In this document: positions 52,842-61,114 of the stretch, in pieces
How positions within the stretch are numbered: the stretch's first letter is position 1
How the letters are laid out: the number at the start of each line of letters is the position of its first letter
Assembly (NCBI RefSeq): GCF_002953715.1
Contig: NZ_CP025015.1
Span: forward strand, 310,001-374,000
Origin: Rhizobium leguminosarum
Lineage (GTDB): Bacteria > Pseudomonadota > Alphaproteobacteria > Rhizobiales > Rhizobiaceae
DNA: 64,000 nucleotides
Reading direction: 5' to 3'
Position numbers and translations under genes: made by a program
Notes under the pieces: model-generated
What the model was told of the DNA's origin: nothing
The model's input: only the letters and a program-made list of their open reading frames with translations
Database searches by the model: none

Positions 52842-53563
52842 CTAAATCAGATCCCGATTGACCACAGTGGATAGCGTCAGTTTGCAAAGATCCGTAATGT
52901 CGTAGATTGGAAGCCGTGTTTTGCGCCGCAGCGCTTTCGCGACGATTGGAAAACCTGTGCACTCGAAGAGTAACATGGCAATTTCGGAATGGTAAGCACG
53001 AAGACCCGCAATCCGATCACCAACTTCCTGTTCGATATGATCGACATCGGTCGGTACAAAGGGATGCGCCAATGCATTGCGCATATACGCACTGTCTTGG
53101 AGCCCACCTACGACTGTCCGCTCGCGGTCGACCACATCTTGGATACCCAAGAGGTCGTCGCTTAAATGCCGTGAATCAGCTGTTAAGACGGCGAGCTTTC
53201 TTCCAGGAGCTAGTTGGCGAAGCAGACTCGGTATGAGGAGGAGGCTCGAGGTTATCACTGGCACATCCACTGCTGCGGAAATCGCTACCTGATGACGGAT
53301 TTAAAAGCCGCAGTCCGCGGCAACTACGCTGGCGCCTCGCTCTGCGAGCCTTTTAGCGGCGGCTACGCAGGTTGTTTCAAGTGAGGTGTCACCTCGGATG
53401 ACAACCTCAGCCAACGCACCTTTCACCATTTCGGTTATTATGGGTCGTCCAAATGTCGAGGGATTCTCAGAGATCCATCGCGCGGAGCAGTAGAATAGCT
53501 CTCTGGCTGCAAACCTTCGTCAAGCTCGAGAATACCAAGAATAGCACCGGTTTGCGAAGGCAT
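52842..53563 (-). pseudogene. Asp/Glu/hydantoin racemase-like (EutA-type) gene, broken
   Basis: From ATG 53563 the minus strand reads MPSQTGAILGILELDEG, then shifts frame to ENPSTFGRPIITEMVKGALA, then continues to AERGASVVAADCGF, where an in-frame TAA at about codon 105 replaces what is probably a leucine codon. Reading on gives IRHQVAISAAVDVPVITSSL, LLIPSLLRQLAPGRKLAVLT and the second-cysteine region LLFECTGFPIVAKALRRKT. So one frameshift and one nonsense mutation inactivate it. The remaining frame from GTG 53270 encodes 142 aa that could not form a full enzyme. Confidence 0.8.
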
Positions 53564-53720
53564 GAATTAGCTCCTTGTTCAAAGACTGTTACCCAGTTCA
53601 ATTGATCAATAACCAGCTTCTGCATTCCGAGTAGCCGGTCGCGATCATCCAAATCACCACTAAGTCGACGCTCTTACGCAGCGCTCCTCGTGGGCGGTAT
53701 TTAGGACGCCAGTCAGCAAT

Positions 53721-54902
53721 CTACGAGCGCAAGAGCTCCAAGCAGTATCTGATCGCTACCTCTGTCGTCGGAATCAAAGTTGTGTCGGAAACACCGAACG
53801 TCGGAGTGTGGACGCCGGATTCGTTGCCAGGCTCCTTACTGCCGAACCAGAAATAGATCGACGGAAGACACCCGGCATAGAAGCCAAAATCATCGCTGCC
53901 GGAGCTGGCTGAGCCTTCAACAAACATTTGCTCGCCCACGGATTGCACGATGATCTGCCGGAAAAGAGCGACCATCGCCCCGTCGTTTACAACAGGTGGC
54001 TCGCCGGCGTGTGAGCTAAAATTCGCTCGGCCCCTGTGTACTGCGGCGATACCCTCGGCAATCTCGCGCACACGCTCGACGAGCAGCATCCGGCGCTCCG
54101 CGCTGCGTGTTCGGATGGTGCCTGTCAACGTCACCAAAGGGCAGATGATGTTGGTAGCCTCCCCGCCATGAATGGTGCCGATGGTAACGATAGCCCCATC
54201 GTCAACGGGAATTTCCCTCGAAACGACTTTTTGCACTTCATTGATGAACGCACCGGTTATGGCAATTGCATCCACCCCGAGGTGGGGTTTAGCACCGTGT
54301 GCCATCGTGCCGGCAAATTCGACAGAGAACTGGTCGGCCGACTTCGTCACAGCGCCCGCGCGGGCGCCGTACGAGCCGGCAGGAATGTCCGTGCGAACAT
54401 GAAAACCAACTGCCGCGTCGAAGCCTCCCAGGAGATTTTCTTCTACGACCGTTCTCCCGCCAAGCGGCTCTGCTTCTTCAGCCGGTTGGAAGAATACGCG
54501 CACCCTTCCAGAGAAGTTCTCGCGCATGCGATGAAGCGCAAGGGATGTTCCTAGCGCAATTGACCCATGCATGTCGTGGCCACACGCGTGCATAACGCCG
54601 GGTACCTGAGATCGGTAAGATAGGTCATCGCGTTCTTCCTGAATCGGAAGAGCATCGATGTCGCCGCGCAACGCAATCGACCGTTTAGGGCCGCCGGCGG
54701 CCCCTTCTATGTCAACGTACACGCCGGTCTTGTGAAACTTGTTTACCTTTGTCAGACCGAAACGTGCCAGCGTCTCGATAATTCGCTTCTGAGTATTCCA
54801 CTCATTGTTTGAGAGCTCAGGCTCCCGATGCATCGCGTGCCGCATTTGCACGACTGCTTCACGTTCGGCTTCGGAGGTGAGTTCGTCGATTGGCATCTTC
54901 AT
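53721..54902 (-). CDS. M20 family amidohydrolase (hippurate/IAA-amino-acid hydrolase type)
   Basis: Metal-dependent amidohydrolase of about 393 aa. The M20D signatures are present: RHAMHREPELSNNEW, ALRGDIDALPIQEERDDLSY, GVMHACGHDMHGSIALGTSL (metal-binding Cys/His), FFQPAEEAEPLGGRTVVEEN (catalytic Glu) and the late SSGSDDFGFYAG region. Substrates in this family are N-acyl amino acids or small amides. ATG 54902 or 54896 is the likely start, with AGAGG 12 nt from 54902; a TTG at 54914 overlaps the stop of a broken M24 gene. It belongs with the M24 enzyme and aminotransferase, consistent with amide hydrolysis feeding amino-acid breakdown. Confidence 0.9.
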   Translation of the reverse strand: MKMPIDELTSEAEREAVVQMRHAMHREPELSNNEWNTQKRIIETLARFGLTKVNKFHKTGVYVDIEGAAGGPKRSIALRGDIDALPIQEERDDLSYRSQVPGVMHACGHDMHGSIALGTSLALHRMRENFSGRVRVFFQPAEEAEPLGGRTVVEENLLGGFDAAVGFHVRTDIPAGSYGARAGAVTKSADQFSVEFAGTMAHGAKPHLGVDAIAITGAFINEVQKVVSREIPVDDGAIVTIGTIHGGEATNIICPLVTLTGTIRTRSAERRMLLVERVREIAEGIAAVHRGRANFSSHAGEPPVVNDGAMVALFRQIIVQSVGEQMFVEGSASSGSDDFGFYAGCLPSIYFWFGSKEPGNESGVHTPTFGVSDTTLIPTTEVAIRYCLELLRS

Positions 54903-54910
54903 CTTGGATA

Positions 54911-55077
54911 TCAACCTCTATTTGACGAACAGTTTGCGGGGGTAAGAGTCAATGGTTCAAAACCGGTGGCGGAAATCACGAAGCTCTGCGTTATCGTAAT
55001 CCCAACGTTGCCGAGCCAGAGACCTGGCATCATATGAAAGGCCATGCCAGGCTTTAGCACCGTTTCGTCATCACTGG
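54911..55077 (-). pseudogene. Second M24 creatinase-like gene, C-terminal relic
   Basis: The minus strand shows ETVLKPGMAFHMMPGLWLGN and VGITITQSFVISATGFEPL, homologous to the C-terminus of the intact M24 protein (ELRPGMAFHFMSGLWYGDWG). Only about 50 residues remain, ending at TGA 54913-54911 next to the M20 gene. The locus therefore once had two creatinase-like genes. Confidence 0.8.
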
Positions 55078-55092
55078 ATTCTGTTCATAATT

Positions 55093-55644
55093 TCAAACCG
55101 AGCGCTTTGCGATCTCATCTGCAATGAATTCATCGATAGGCGTGTTGAAGGTCATCAATATGTAGCCGAGCACAGAATAGAACCCGACCGTCGCCATGAG
55201 GTCGAATACTGCTTGTTTTCCCAAGGCTGCCGAAATCTCATGCTCGATATCTGGCGTCAGGCGTCCTGCATCGAAAAGAGCATCGACCGCGCGCGCAATT
55301 AGCCCGTCCTCTCCAACAGGAGAGGCGCGCAAATCGCAAATTCGAGCATCCGAAATACCTAAGGCACGAGCGCGGCTGACATGGTGTGCCCATTCATATG
55401 CAGAGCCTATCCGATGGGCCGCTCGCAGGATAACAAGTTCAGACCGGACCGGCCCCAAAGCGCTGCCTTTGACGATATGCTGGCGTAATGGAGCCCAGGC
55501 CCTCAACAATGCCGGATGGTGGGCCATGGTGCGGTATATATTGAGGTCTCCCGCAAATCCTGCCCTCATATCCGCGATTTCGGCCGGCCAGTTTTCGTCG
55601 GCTATCGGCAGACAATGCGATTTCGTCTTATGTGAGATACTCAT
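55093..55644 (-). CDS. Carboxymuconolactone decarboxylase/AhpD-fold protein
   Basis: An all-helical 183-aa protein of the CMD/AhpD superfamily. The family core is LVILRAAHRIGSAYEWAHHV, then SRARALGISDARICDL. The redox CxxC of true AhpD peroxidase partners is absent, and a Glu-Trp-x-His-His pattern stands in its place, as in the decarboxylase-like subgroup. Function is unknown; in catabolic clusters such proteins often act on carboxylated intermediates. The aminotransferase gene lies 9 bp away on the same strand. Confidence 0.82.
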   Translation of the reverse strand: MSISHKTKSHCLPIADENWPAEIADMRAGFAGDLNIYRTMAHHPALLRAWAPLRQHIVKGSALGPVRSELVILRAAHRIGSAYEWAHHVSRARALGISDARICDLRASPVGEDGLIARAVDALFDAGRLTPDIEHEISAALGKQAVFDLMATVGFYSVLGYILMTFNTPIDEFIADEIAKRSV

Positions 55645-55653
55645 GGCAACGCC

Positions 55654-56979
55654 TCAGCTTGCGATGGCGGCATTGATTGCCGCAGCAAGCCGCTCCACAA
55701 TCATGTCGATCTGCTCGGGCTGAATGATGTAAGGAGGTGCCAGCAGTACGTGGTCGCCATGGACCCCGTCAATGGTTCCCCCCATCGGGTAGCACATCAG
55801 ACCTCGTTGCATTGCTTCCTTCTTGATCTTGAAATGGATTGTGCGAGTGGGGTCAAAAGGTTCTTTCGTATCCTTGTCCGCCACAATTTCCACACCACGA
55901 AAAAGGCCGCGACCACGGATGTCGCCAACGTAGGGAGATTGACCAAGCGCGGCATCAAGTCCCGCCTGGAACCGTTCGCCCATCTTGATGACGTTGGCCA
56001 TGACATCCGGACGTTTGAGGATCTCGACCACCTTGTTGGCGGCGGCCGCAGCAATAGGATGACCGATGTAGGTATGTCCGTGCTGGAACAGACCTGATCC
56101 TTCCGCAAATGCACGATAGATTTTTTCAGATAGGAGCACTGCGCCAATCGGCTGAAAACCACCGCCCAAGCCCTTCGCAATGGTCAACAGATCGGGAACT
56201 ATCCCCTCCTGTTCCACCGCGAAAATCGTACCAGTGCGTCCCATGCCGCACATTACTTCGTCGAGGATCAGCAAGATGCCGTACTTGTCACAGATCTGGC
56301 GGACCCGCTTGAAGTAGTCAGCGACGGGCCCCACGGCACCGAGTGTCGCACCCACCACGGGTTCAGCCACGAACGCCATGACCTTGTCGGTCCCCAACTC
56401 GACAATTTTAGCTTCGAGCTCGGTGGCAAGCCTCTCGGCGTATGCCTCAGGTGTTTCGCCCGGTTGCATATCGCGATAGGCGTAGCAAGGAGAAACATGA
56501 TGGGTCTCCGGTAAGATCGGCTTGAACTGCGCGCGTCGCCATGCATTTCCACCAGTTGCGAGAGCGCCGATCGTGTTTCCGTGATAGCTCTGCCGGCGTG
56601 CGATGATATGACGTCGCTGAGACTGGCCGATTTCCACAAAATATTGGCGTGCCATCTTCAACGCGGCCTCGACAGCTTCGGAACCGCCGGAGACCAAGTA
56701 AACATAGTCGAGGCCTTTCGGCGCCAGCTTCACAAGTTGCTCAGCAAGTTCTTCAGCGACATCAGTCGTAAAGAACGAGGTATGAGCATAAGCGATCCGG
56801 CCCATCTGCGCCTTCATCGCCTCTAGTACCTCTGGATGGTTGTGACCAAGGCAGCTCACAGCCGCCCCCCCTGAGCCATCGATATAGCTACGGCCTTCGC
56901 TGTCGCTGATGTGGATCCCGTCGCCGCCAACGGCTCTGGGCAAATTTGTACCGATCGAACGATGGAGAATTTTGGTCAT
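55654..56979 (-). CDS. Class III PLP aminotransferase (omega-amino acid type)
   Basis: Aminotransferase of about 441 aa. The family landmarks are GIHISDSEGRSYIDGSGGAA and VSCLGHNHPEV near the N-terminus, YLVSGGSEAVEAALKMARQY, the PLP Asp in LLILDEVMCGMGRTGTIFAV, and the Schiff-base lysine in TIAKGLGGGFQPIGAV. I take ATG 56979 (MTKILHRSIGTNLPRAVGG) as start; ATG 57021 in frame adds 14 residues without family support. Enzymes of this class on rhizobial symbiotic plasmids are of unknown substrate. Diaminobutyrate or another omega-amine would fit the ectoine-type neighbours. A divergent RpiR regulator lies 230 bp upstream. Confidence 0.9.
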   Translation of the reverse strand: MTKILHRSIGTNLPRAVGGDGIHISDSEGRSYIDGSGGAAVSCLGHNHPEVLEAMKAQMGRIAYAHTSFFTTDVAEELAEQLVKLAPKGLDYVYLVSGGSEAVEAALKMARQYFVEIGQSQRRHIIARRQSYHGNTIGALATGGNAWRRAQFKPILPETHHVSPCYAYRDMQPGETPEAYAERLATELEAKIVELGTDKVMAFVAEPVVGATLGAVGPVADYFKRVRQICDKYGILLILDEVMCGMGRTGTIFAVEQEGIVPDLLTIAKGLGGGFQPIGAVLLSEKIYRAFAEGSGLFQHGHTYIGHPIAAAAANKVVEILKRPDVMANVIKMGERFQAGLDAALGQSPYVGDIRGRGLFRGVEIVADKDTKEPFDPTRTIHFKIKKEAMQRGLMCYPMGGTIDGVHGDHVLLAPPYIIQPEQIDMIVERLAAAINAAIAS

Positions 56980-57039
56980 ACTTATCTCGGGCTGATTGTG
57001 GCCGACGCTCCGGCGCTTCATGTCTATTGATTTGCAGTT

Positions 57040-57219
57040 TTCGCAAAAAATTGCAACAAGTGTTTTACACGATCAATATCTGATGCATTTGTTTTCGACC
57101 CGATCCGGCAGGATACAGGCAATTTCGCGACTATAGAGTTTGTTGAGTTTGACTTTTGCGCGTGCCGGAGGGATGGTCCGGTTGATTTATCATAGCCATT
57201 GTGAGGCAAATGTTGCAAA
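57040..57219. promoter_or_regulatory. Divergent control region with repeated TTGC/GCAA half-sites
   Basis: The gap between the aminotransferase and RpiR genes has several symmetric pairs: TTGCAGTTTTCGCAA, GCAAAAAATTGCAA, and GCAAATGTTGC overlapping the RpiR start. These could be RpiR operators controlling both genes. Assignment rests only on symmetry and position. Confidence 0.35.
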
Positions 57220-58094
57220 AGGGTCCTCTCCACGCTCATATCATTGAGCGGTTTGACGATATGTCTGAGCAGTTACAGCAGGCAGCACGTCACATTCTCG
57301 AACATCCGCAGGAGGTAGCACTCGTTTCCATGCGAGAGTTGGCGCGTAATGCGGGCGTTCAGCCGTCCACCATGACGCGCCTCGCAAAGTTTCTTGGTTT
57401 CTCCGGATACGAAGACCTTCGCGGCCAGCACGCCGATGTTATTCGGGTCAGCGCGGATGGATTCGCCGCCCGCGCGATGCAAGGAGACGAAGCTGGAACG
57501 AGTGGTGAGGGTTTGGCGCATCGCATGCTCCAAAGCCTGTCGGCACAGATAGGCCGGCTTTGTGAACCTGAGGCGCTTTCCAGGCTGAGCCAGTTAGCAG
57601 AGCGGTTAGCCAGAGCCCGTAGGATCTACGTTCTCGGGCTACGGTCCTGTCATTCTGTAGCTTGGCACTTTCACTATGTGATGACGTTATTGGGCGAAAA
57701 GACCGTGCATCTAGATGGTCCCGCCGGTACGGGAGGCGATGCACTTATTCGCGCAACCGCCGATGATATTCTGCTTGCTATATCCATAAATCCCTACTCC
57801 CGTTACACGTTGGAAATCGCGGAAACAGCCCTTGAAAAAGGAATGGGGGTCGTTGCAATCACTGATAGCGAGGTTTCTCCTCTCGTAGCGATCGCGGAAC
57901 ACTCGGTTCTTTTCCCGACCGAGAGCCACACCTTTTTCCACACACTCACGCCAGCCTTGGCAATTTCGGAGGTCCTTTGTGGGCTTCTGGCAAGCCATGA
58001 CCGTAAGGCTGCTCTTCAAGAACTTAAACGCGTCGATAGCTATCTCTCATCGATGAATACATACGCTGCGTCCATTCCACGTCGAAAAATTTAA
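57210..58094 (+). CDS. RpiR/MurR-family transcriptional regulator
   Basis: Regulator of about 294 aa with an N-terminal HTH_6 domain (VSMRELARNAGVQPSTMTRL, then AKFLGFSGYEDL) and a C-terminal SIS sugar-isomerase-like domain (RARRIYVLGLRSCHSVAWHF to MGVVAITDSEVSPLVAIAEH) that senses a phosphorylated or other small ligand. It starts at ATG 57210, or GTG 57201. It is divergent from the aminotransferase gene and likely controls the aminotransferase/AhpD/M20/M24 set. The 58095-58487 stretch after it contains a 66-codon open frame from 58122 with no family features. Confidence 0.9.
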   Translation: MLQKGPLHAHIIERFDDMSEQLQQAARHILEHPQEVALVSMRELARNAGVQPSTMTRLAKFLGFSGYEDLRGQHADVIRVSADGFAARAMQGDEAGTSGEGLAHRMLQSLSAQIGRLCEPEALSRLSQLAERLARARRIYVLGLRSCHSVAWHFHYVMTLLGEKTVHLDGPAGTGGDALIRATADDILLAISINPYSRYTLEIAETALEKGMGVVAITDSEVSPLVAIAEHSVLFPTESHTFFHTLTPALAISEVLCGLLASHDRKAALQELKRVDSYLSSMNTYAASIPRRKI

Positions 58095-58437
58095 AAAGCG
58101 AATGAAGGACCGTAAGTCGGTATGTCCATCTTCGTCCCTGAAGTGTCTCGCCCTACACTGTCCTTCCGAGGGTTGCTCGAATACGAGCCGGTTCCCGAGG
58201 AGGGCGAGATACGGCTTGCGAAGAATCGATCCTGGGGAGGTTTCGAACGCCTTTCTGTAAAGACGGATGTGCCAGTTACAGTATGCGGACTAGGACCCGC
58301 CAGAGTCAGGCCATCAGGGTAAAGTCATAGCCGTTGATGGCCCGCACTCCCAGCGCGTGACATTTAGATATTGGCACCGCTCGAACGCACGTAAGTTCAG
58401 TAGGTCTCGTTGACTTTGTCGGAAAAACTGGAAGCAG

Positions 58438-58465
58438 CCAGTCCCACTCTTTACAGTGGGACTGG
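58438..58465. repeat. Strong 11-bp hairpin
   Basis: CCAGTCCCACT, loop CTTTAC, AGTGGGACTGG. The stem is perfect and lies about 340 bp after the RpiR gene and 22 bp before an IS4-type end. No T-run follows on either strand, so a transcription terminator is possible but not typical. Confidence 0.45.
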
Positions 58466-58691
58466 CAGTCAGACTTTCGCATTTAAGGTAAGCATTCGGC
58501 GTAGCTTGCAATTACCCACATCTGAGTGTGGCCGCCATTTCGGTTCCGAGGCGAATGTCTGTCAGCCGGCTGAGGCCGCGCCAGACGACCGTATTTCCCG
58601 GTGGCGGATCTGATGTAAGCGCGTAGGCCATCCCACGTATCTTTCGGACTGCTGATCAGCGATTTTCTGCATGAATCATGCGGAGAATCCT

Positions 58692-59078
58692 ATGAGCGAT
58701 ACTGTGAATCACCATCGAACCTTTGAGGTTTTGACGGCTGAGCCCGTGCGACAAAGACGCAAGCCCCGGGAATGGTCGGATGACGAAAAGACGCGGATCG
58801 TCGCCGCGGCGCTGCAGCCTGGGGCCAATGTCTCGGCGGTTGCCCGGTCTGAAGGCTTGGATCCCTCGCAGCTTTATGGGTGGCGTCGCAAGGCACTGGC
58901 ATCGGGAGTTGTTGCGCCGCTGACGGAGGAAACGGGCAAGCAGATCAAGTTCGCGCGCGTTGAAACGGTAAGCAGCGGCTCGGTAGATATTGTCATTGCA
59001 GATATGGTGGTGCGCGTCGGCGGCGATTTTGACCCCGATCACCTGGTGAAGGTTCTGCGGGCGGTTCGCAAGGCATGA
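58692..59078 (+). CDS. tnpA: IS66 Orf1 protein TnpA
   Basis: A 128-aa IS66 accessory protein with a helix-turn-helix (EWSDDEKTRIVAAALQPGAN, then VSAVARSEGLDPSQLYGWRR). ATG 58692 starts MSDTVNHHRTFEV; the frame is open a few codons upstream. It overlaps tnpB by 4 bp. Confidence 0.93.
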   Translation: MSDTVNHHRTFEVLTAEPVRQRRKPREWSDDEKTRIVAAALQPGANVSAVARSEGLDPSQLYGWRRKALASGVVAPLTEETGKQIKFARVETVSSGSVDIVIADMVVRVGGDFDPDHLVKVLRAVRKA

Positions 59079-59419
59079 TCGCGTCTGGTGTTGTGGTCTA
59101 TGTGTCGTGCCAGCCAGTCGACTTCCGCAAGGGGTCCGCGTCTTTGATGGCGCTGGTGCGCGATGGCGGTCTCGATCCCTTCAATGGCGCGCTTTACGTC
59201 TTCCGGTCGAAACGGGCAGACAAAATTAAGATCGCGTGGTGGGATGGCAGCGGGGTCTGCCTCTATTTGAAAACCCTGGAAGATCAAGGCTTCTGCTGGC
59301 CGGGCATATCGGCGGCACGGATACGTCTTGACCATTCTCAGCTCATGGCGTTGCTGGCCGGAATGGATTGGAAAAAGATCCGCCCGACCAAGGTCAGGCG
59401 ACCCTTGTTGACGGGCTGA
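59075..59419 (+). CDS. tnpB: IS66 Orf2 protein TnpB
   Basis: A 114-aa IS66 Orf2 protein with VYVSCQPVDFRKGSASLMAL, LYVFRSKRADKIKIAWWDGS and the terminal DHSQLMALLAGMDWKKI. It follows tnpA with a 4-bp overlap and looks intact. Confidence 0.95.
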   Translation: MIASGVVVYVSCQPVDFRKGSASLMALVRDGGLDPFNGALYVFRSKRADKIKIAWWDGSGVCLYLKTLEDQGFCWPGISAARIRLDHSQLMALLAGMDWKKIRPTKVRRPLLTG

Positions 59420-59494
59420 CAGCGCCTGCGGCAAGATGAATCATGCCGCTGTAATGGTTGGGAAAACGGCTGTTTTTGTGCTCTACTCATTCCC

Positions 59495-61114
59495 ATGGAT
59501 TTGCCCCTTCACGACCTGCCGGACGACGTTGACGCGCTGAAAGCGATGGTTCTTGCGCTGGCCCGCGAACAGGCCGCGAAGGAAGCCCGGCTTGTCACCG
59601 CGGCAGCCGAGATCGCCCGGTTGGAAGCGGTGGAGAAGAGTGCCAACGAGCGGATTGCCAACCTCACATCGATCCTGAAGGTTCTGCAGCGCACCCAACA
59701 CGGCACCCGTTCCGAGCGACTGCGCCTTGGCGTCAATGACGAGCAGGTGTCCTTTGCCTTCGAGGAAGTCGAGACCGGCCTTTCGGCAATCCAGAGCGAG
59801 CTTGATTACGCGGCCAAAGACAAGCCGAAACGAGCACCACGTCCGCGCAAGGGTTTTGCCGCTCATCTCGAACGCATCGAGGAAGTGATCGAGCCAGAGA
59901 TCCCGGCCGGCTGCGAGGGGCTGGAAAAGGTCCTGATCGGTGAGGATCGCTCCGAACGATTGGATGTCGTGCCGCCTCAGTTCAGGGTCATCGTGACGCG
60001 TCGCCCCAAATATGCCTTCCGGGGCAACGATGGCGTGATCCAGGCTTTGGCACCGGCACACATCATTGAAAGTGGCCTGCCAACAGAACGGCTGCTCGCC
60101 TATATCGCCGTCTCCAAATACGCCGACGGCCTTCCGCTTTACCGGCAGGAGGCAATCTATCTACGCGACGGTGTCGAGATCAGCCGATCGTTGATGGCCC
60201 AGTGGATGGGGCATCTGGGCTTCGAACTGCAGATATGCGCCGACTACATTCTTGAGCGCGTCAAGGAGGGCGACAGGGTCTTCGCCGACGAGACGACATT
60301 GCCTACCCTCGCACCGGGTTCGGGCAAGACGACGAAAGCCTGGCTTTGGGCCTATGCTCGCGATGATAGACCCTTTGGTGGAACCAGTCCGCCGATGGTG
60401 GCCTATCGGTTTGAGGATAGTAGGGGCGCAGATTGCGTGGCGCATCATCTCTCCGGGTTCAACGGCATCCTGCAAGTTGACGGATACTCGGCCTATACCA
60501 GTCTGGCCAAGACGCGTGCCAAAGCCGGCAGCAATGAAACGATCCAGCTCGCAGGGTGCTGGGCGCATCTTCGCCGCAAGTTTTACGATCTTCACATCAG
60601 CGGTGTCTCCAAGGCCGCAACGGACACGATCGTCGCGATGACCGAGTTGTGGGGCATCGAAGATGAGGCCCGCGGTCGGGATGCCGACAGCCGCTCCACG
60701 CTGCGTCAGAAGAAGTCGGTGACCATCGTCGCCAACCTCTTCGATCTTTGGGAAAAGGAACTGGGCAAGGTCTCTGGCAAGTCCAAGACCGCCGAAGCTA
60801 TCCGCTACGCGCTCACCCGGCGCGAAGCACTGGAGCGCTTCCTGACGGACGGCCGGATCGAAATTGACTCCAATATCGTCGAGCGCGCAATCAGGCCCCA
60901 AACGATCACGAGGAAGAACAGTCTATTCGCCGGTAGCGAGGGCGGTGGACGGACATGGGCGACGCTGGCCACGCTTCTCCAGACGGCCAAAATGAACAAT
61001 GTTGACCCGCTCGACTGGCTCTCCCAGACATTGACCCGCATCGCTAAAGGCTGGCCAGTATCCGAGCTCGAGGCGCTTATGCCATGGAACTTCAGGCCTG
61101 ACGCCATCAGCTAA
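59495..61114 (+). CDS. tnpC: IS66 transposase TnpC
   Basis: DDE transposase of 539 aa. A coiled-coil N-terminus (MDLPLHDLPDDVDALKAMVL) is followed by FADETTLPTLAPGSGKTTKA, GILQVDGYSAYTSLAKT, CWAHLRRKFYDLHISG and IEIDSNIVERAIRPQTITRK, which contains the catalytic glutamate. It ends 7 bp inside the IS. Intact. Confidence 0.95.
   Translation: MDLPLHDLPDDVDALKAMVLALAREQAAKEARLVTAAAEIARLEAVEKSANERIANLTSILKVLQRTQHGTRSERLRLGVNDEQVSFAFEEVETGLSAIQSELDYAAKDKPKRAPRPRKGFAAHLERIEEVIEPEIPAGCEGLEKVLIGEDRSERLDVVPPQFRVIVTRRPKYAFRGNDGVIQALAPAHIIESGLPTERLLAYIAVSKYADGLPLYRQEAIYLRDGVEISRSLMAQWMGHLGFELQICADYILERVKEGDRVFADETTLPTLAPGSGKTTKAWLWAYARDDRPFGGTSPPMVAYRFEDSRGADCVAHHLSGFNGILQVDGYSAYTSLAKTRAKAGSNETIQLAGCWAHLRRKFYDLHISGVSKAATDTIVAMTELWGIEDEARGRDADSRSTLRQKKSVTIVANLFDLWEKELGKVSGKSKTAEAIRYALTRREALERFLTDGRIEIDSNIVERAIRPQTITRKNSLFAGSEGGGRTWATLATLLQTAKMNNVDPLDWLSQTLTRIAKGWPVSELEALMPWNFRPDAIS

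Noticed and set aside
52842..53270. A complete short racemase gene starting at GTG 53270
   Set aside because: The missing N-terminal half, including the first cysteine region, is encoded just upstream before an in-frame TAA and a frameshift, so this is the tail of a broken gene.
58122..58322. 66-codon open frame after the RpiR gene
   Set aside because: No recognisable domain, and it sits in a gap ending at an IS4 end; evidence is too weak for a separate gene.
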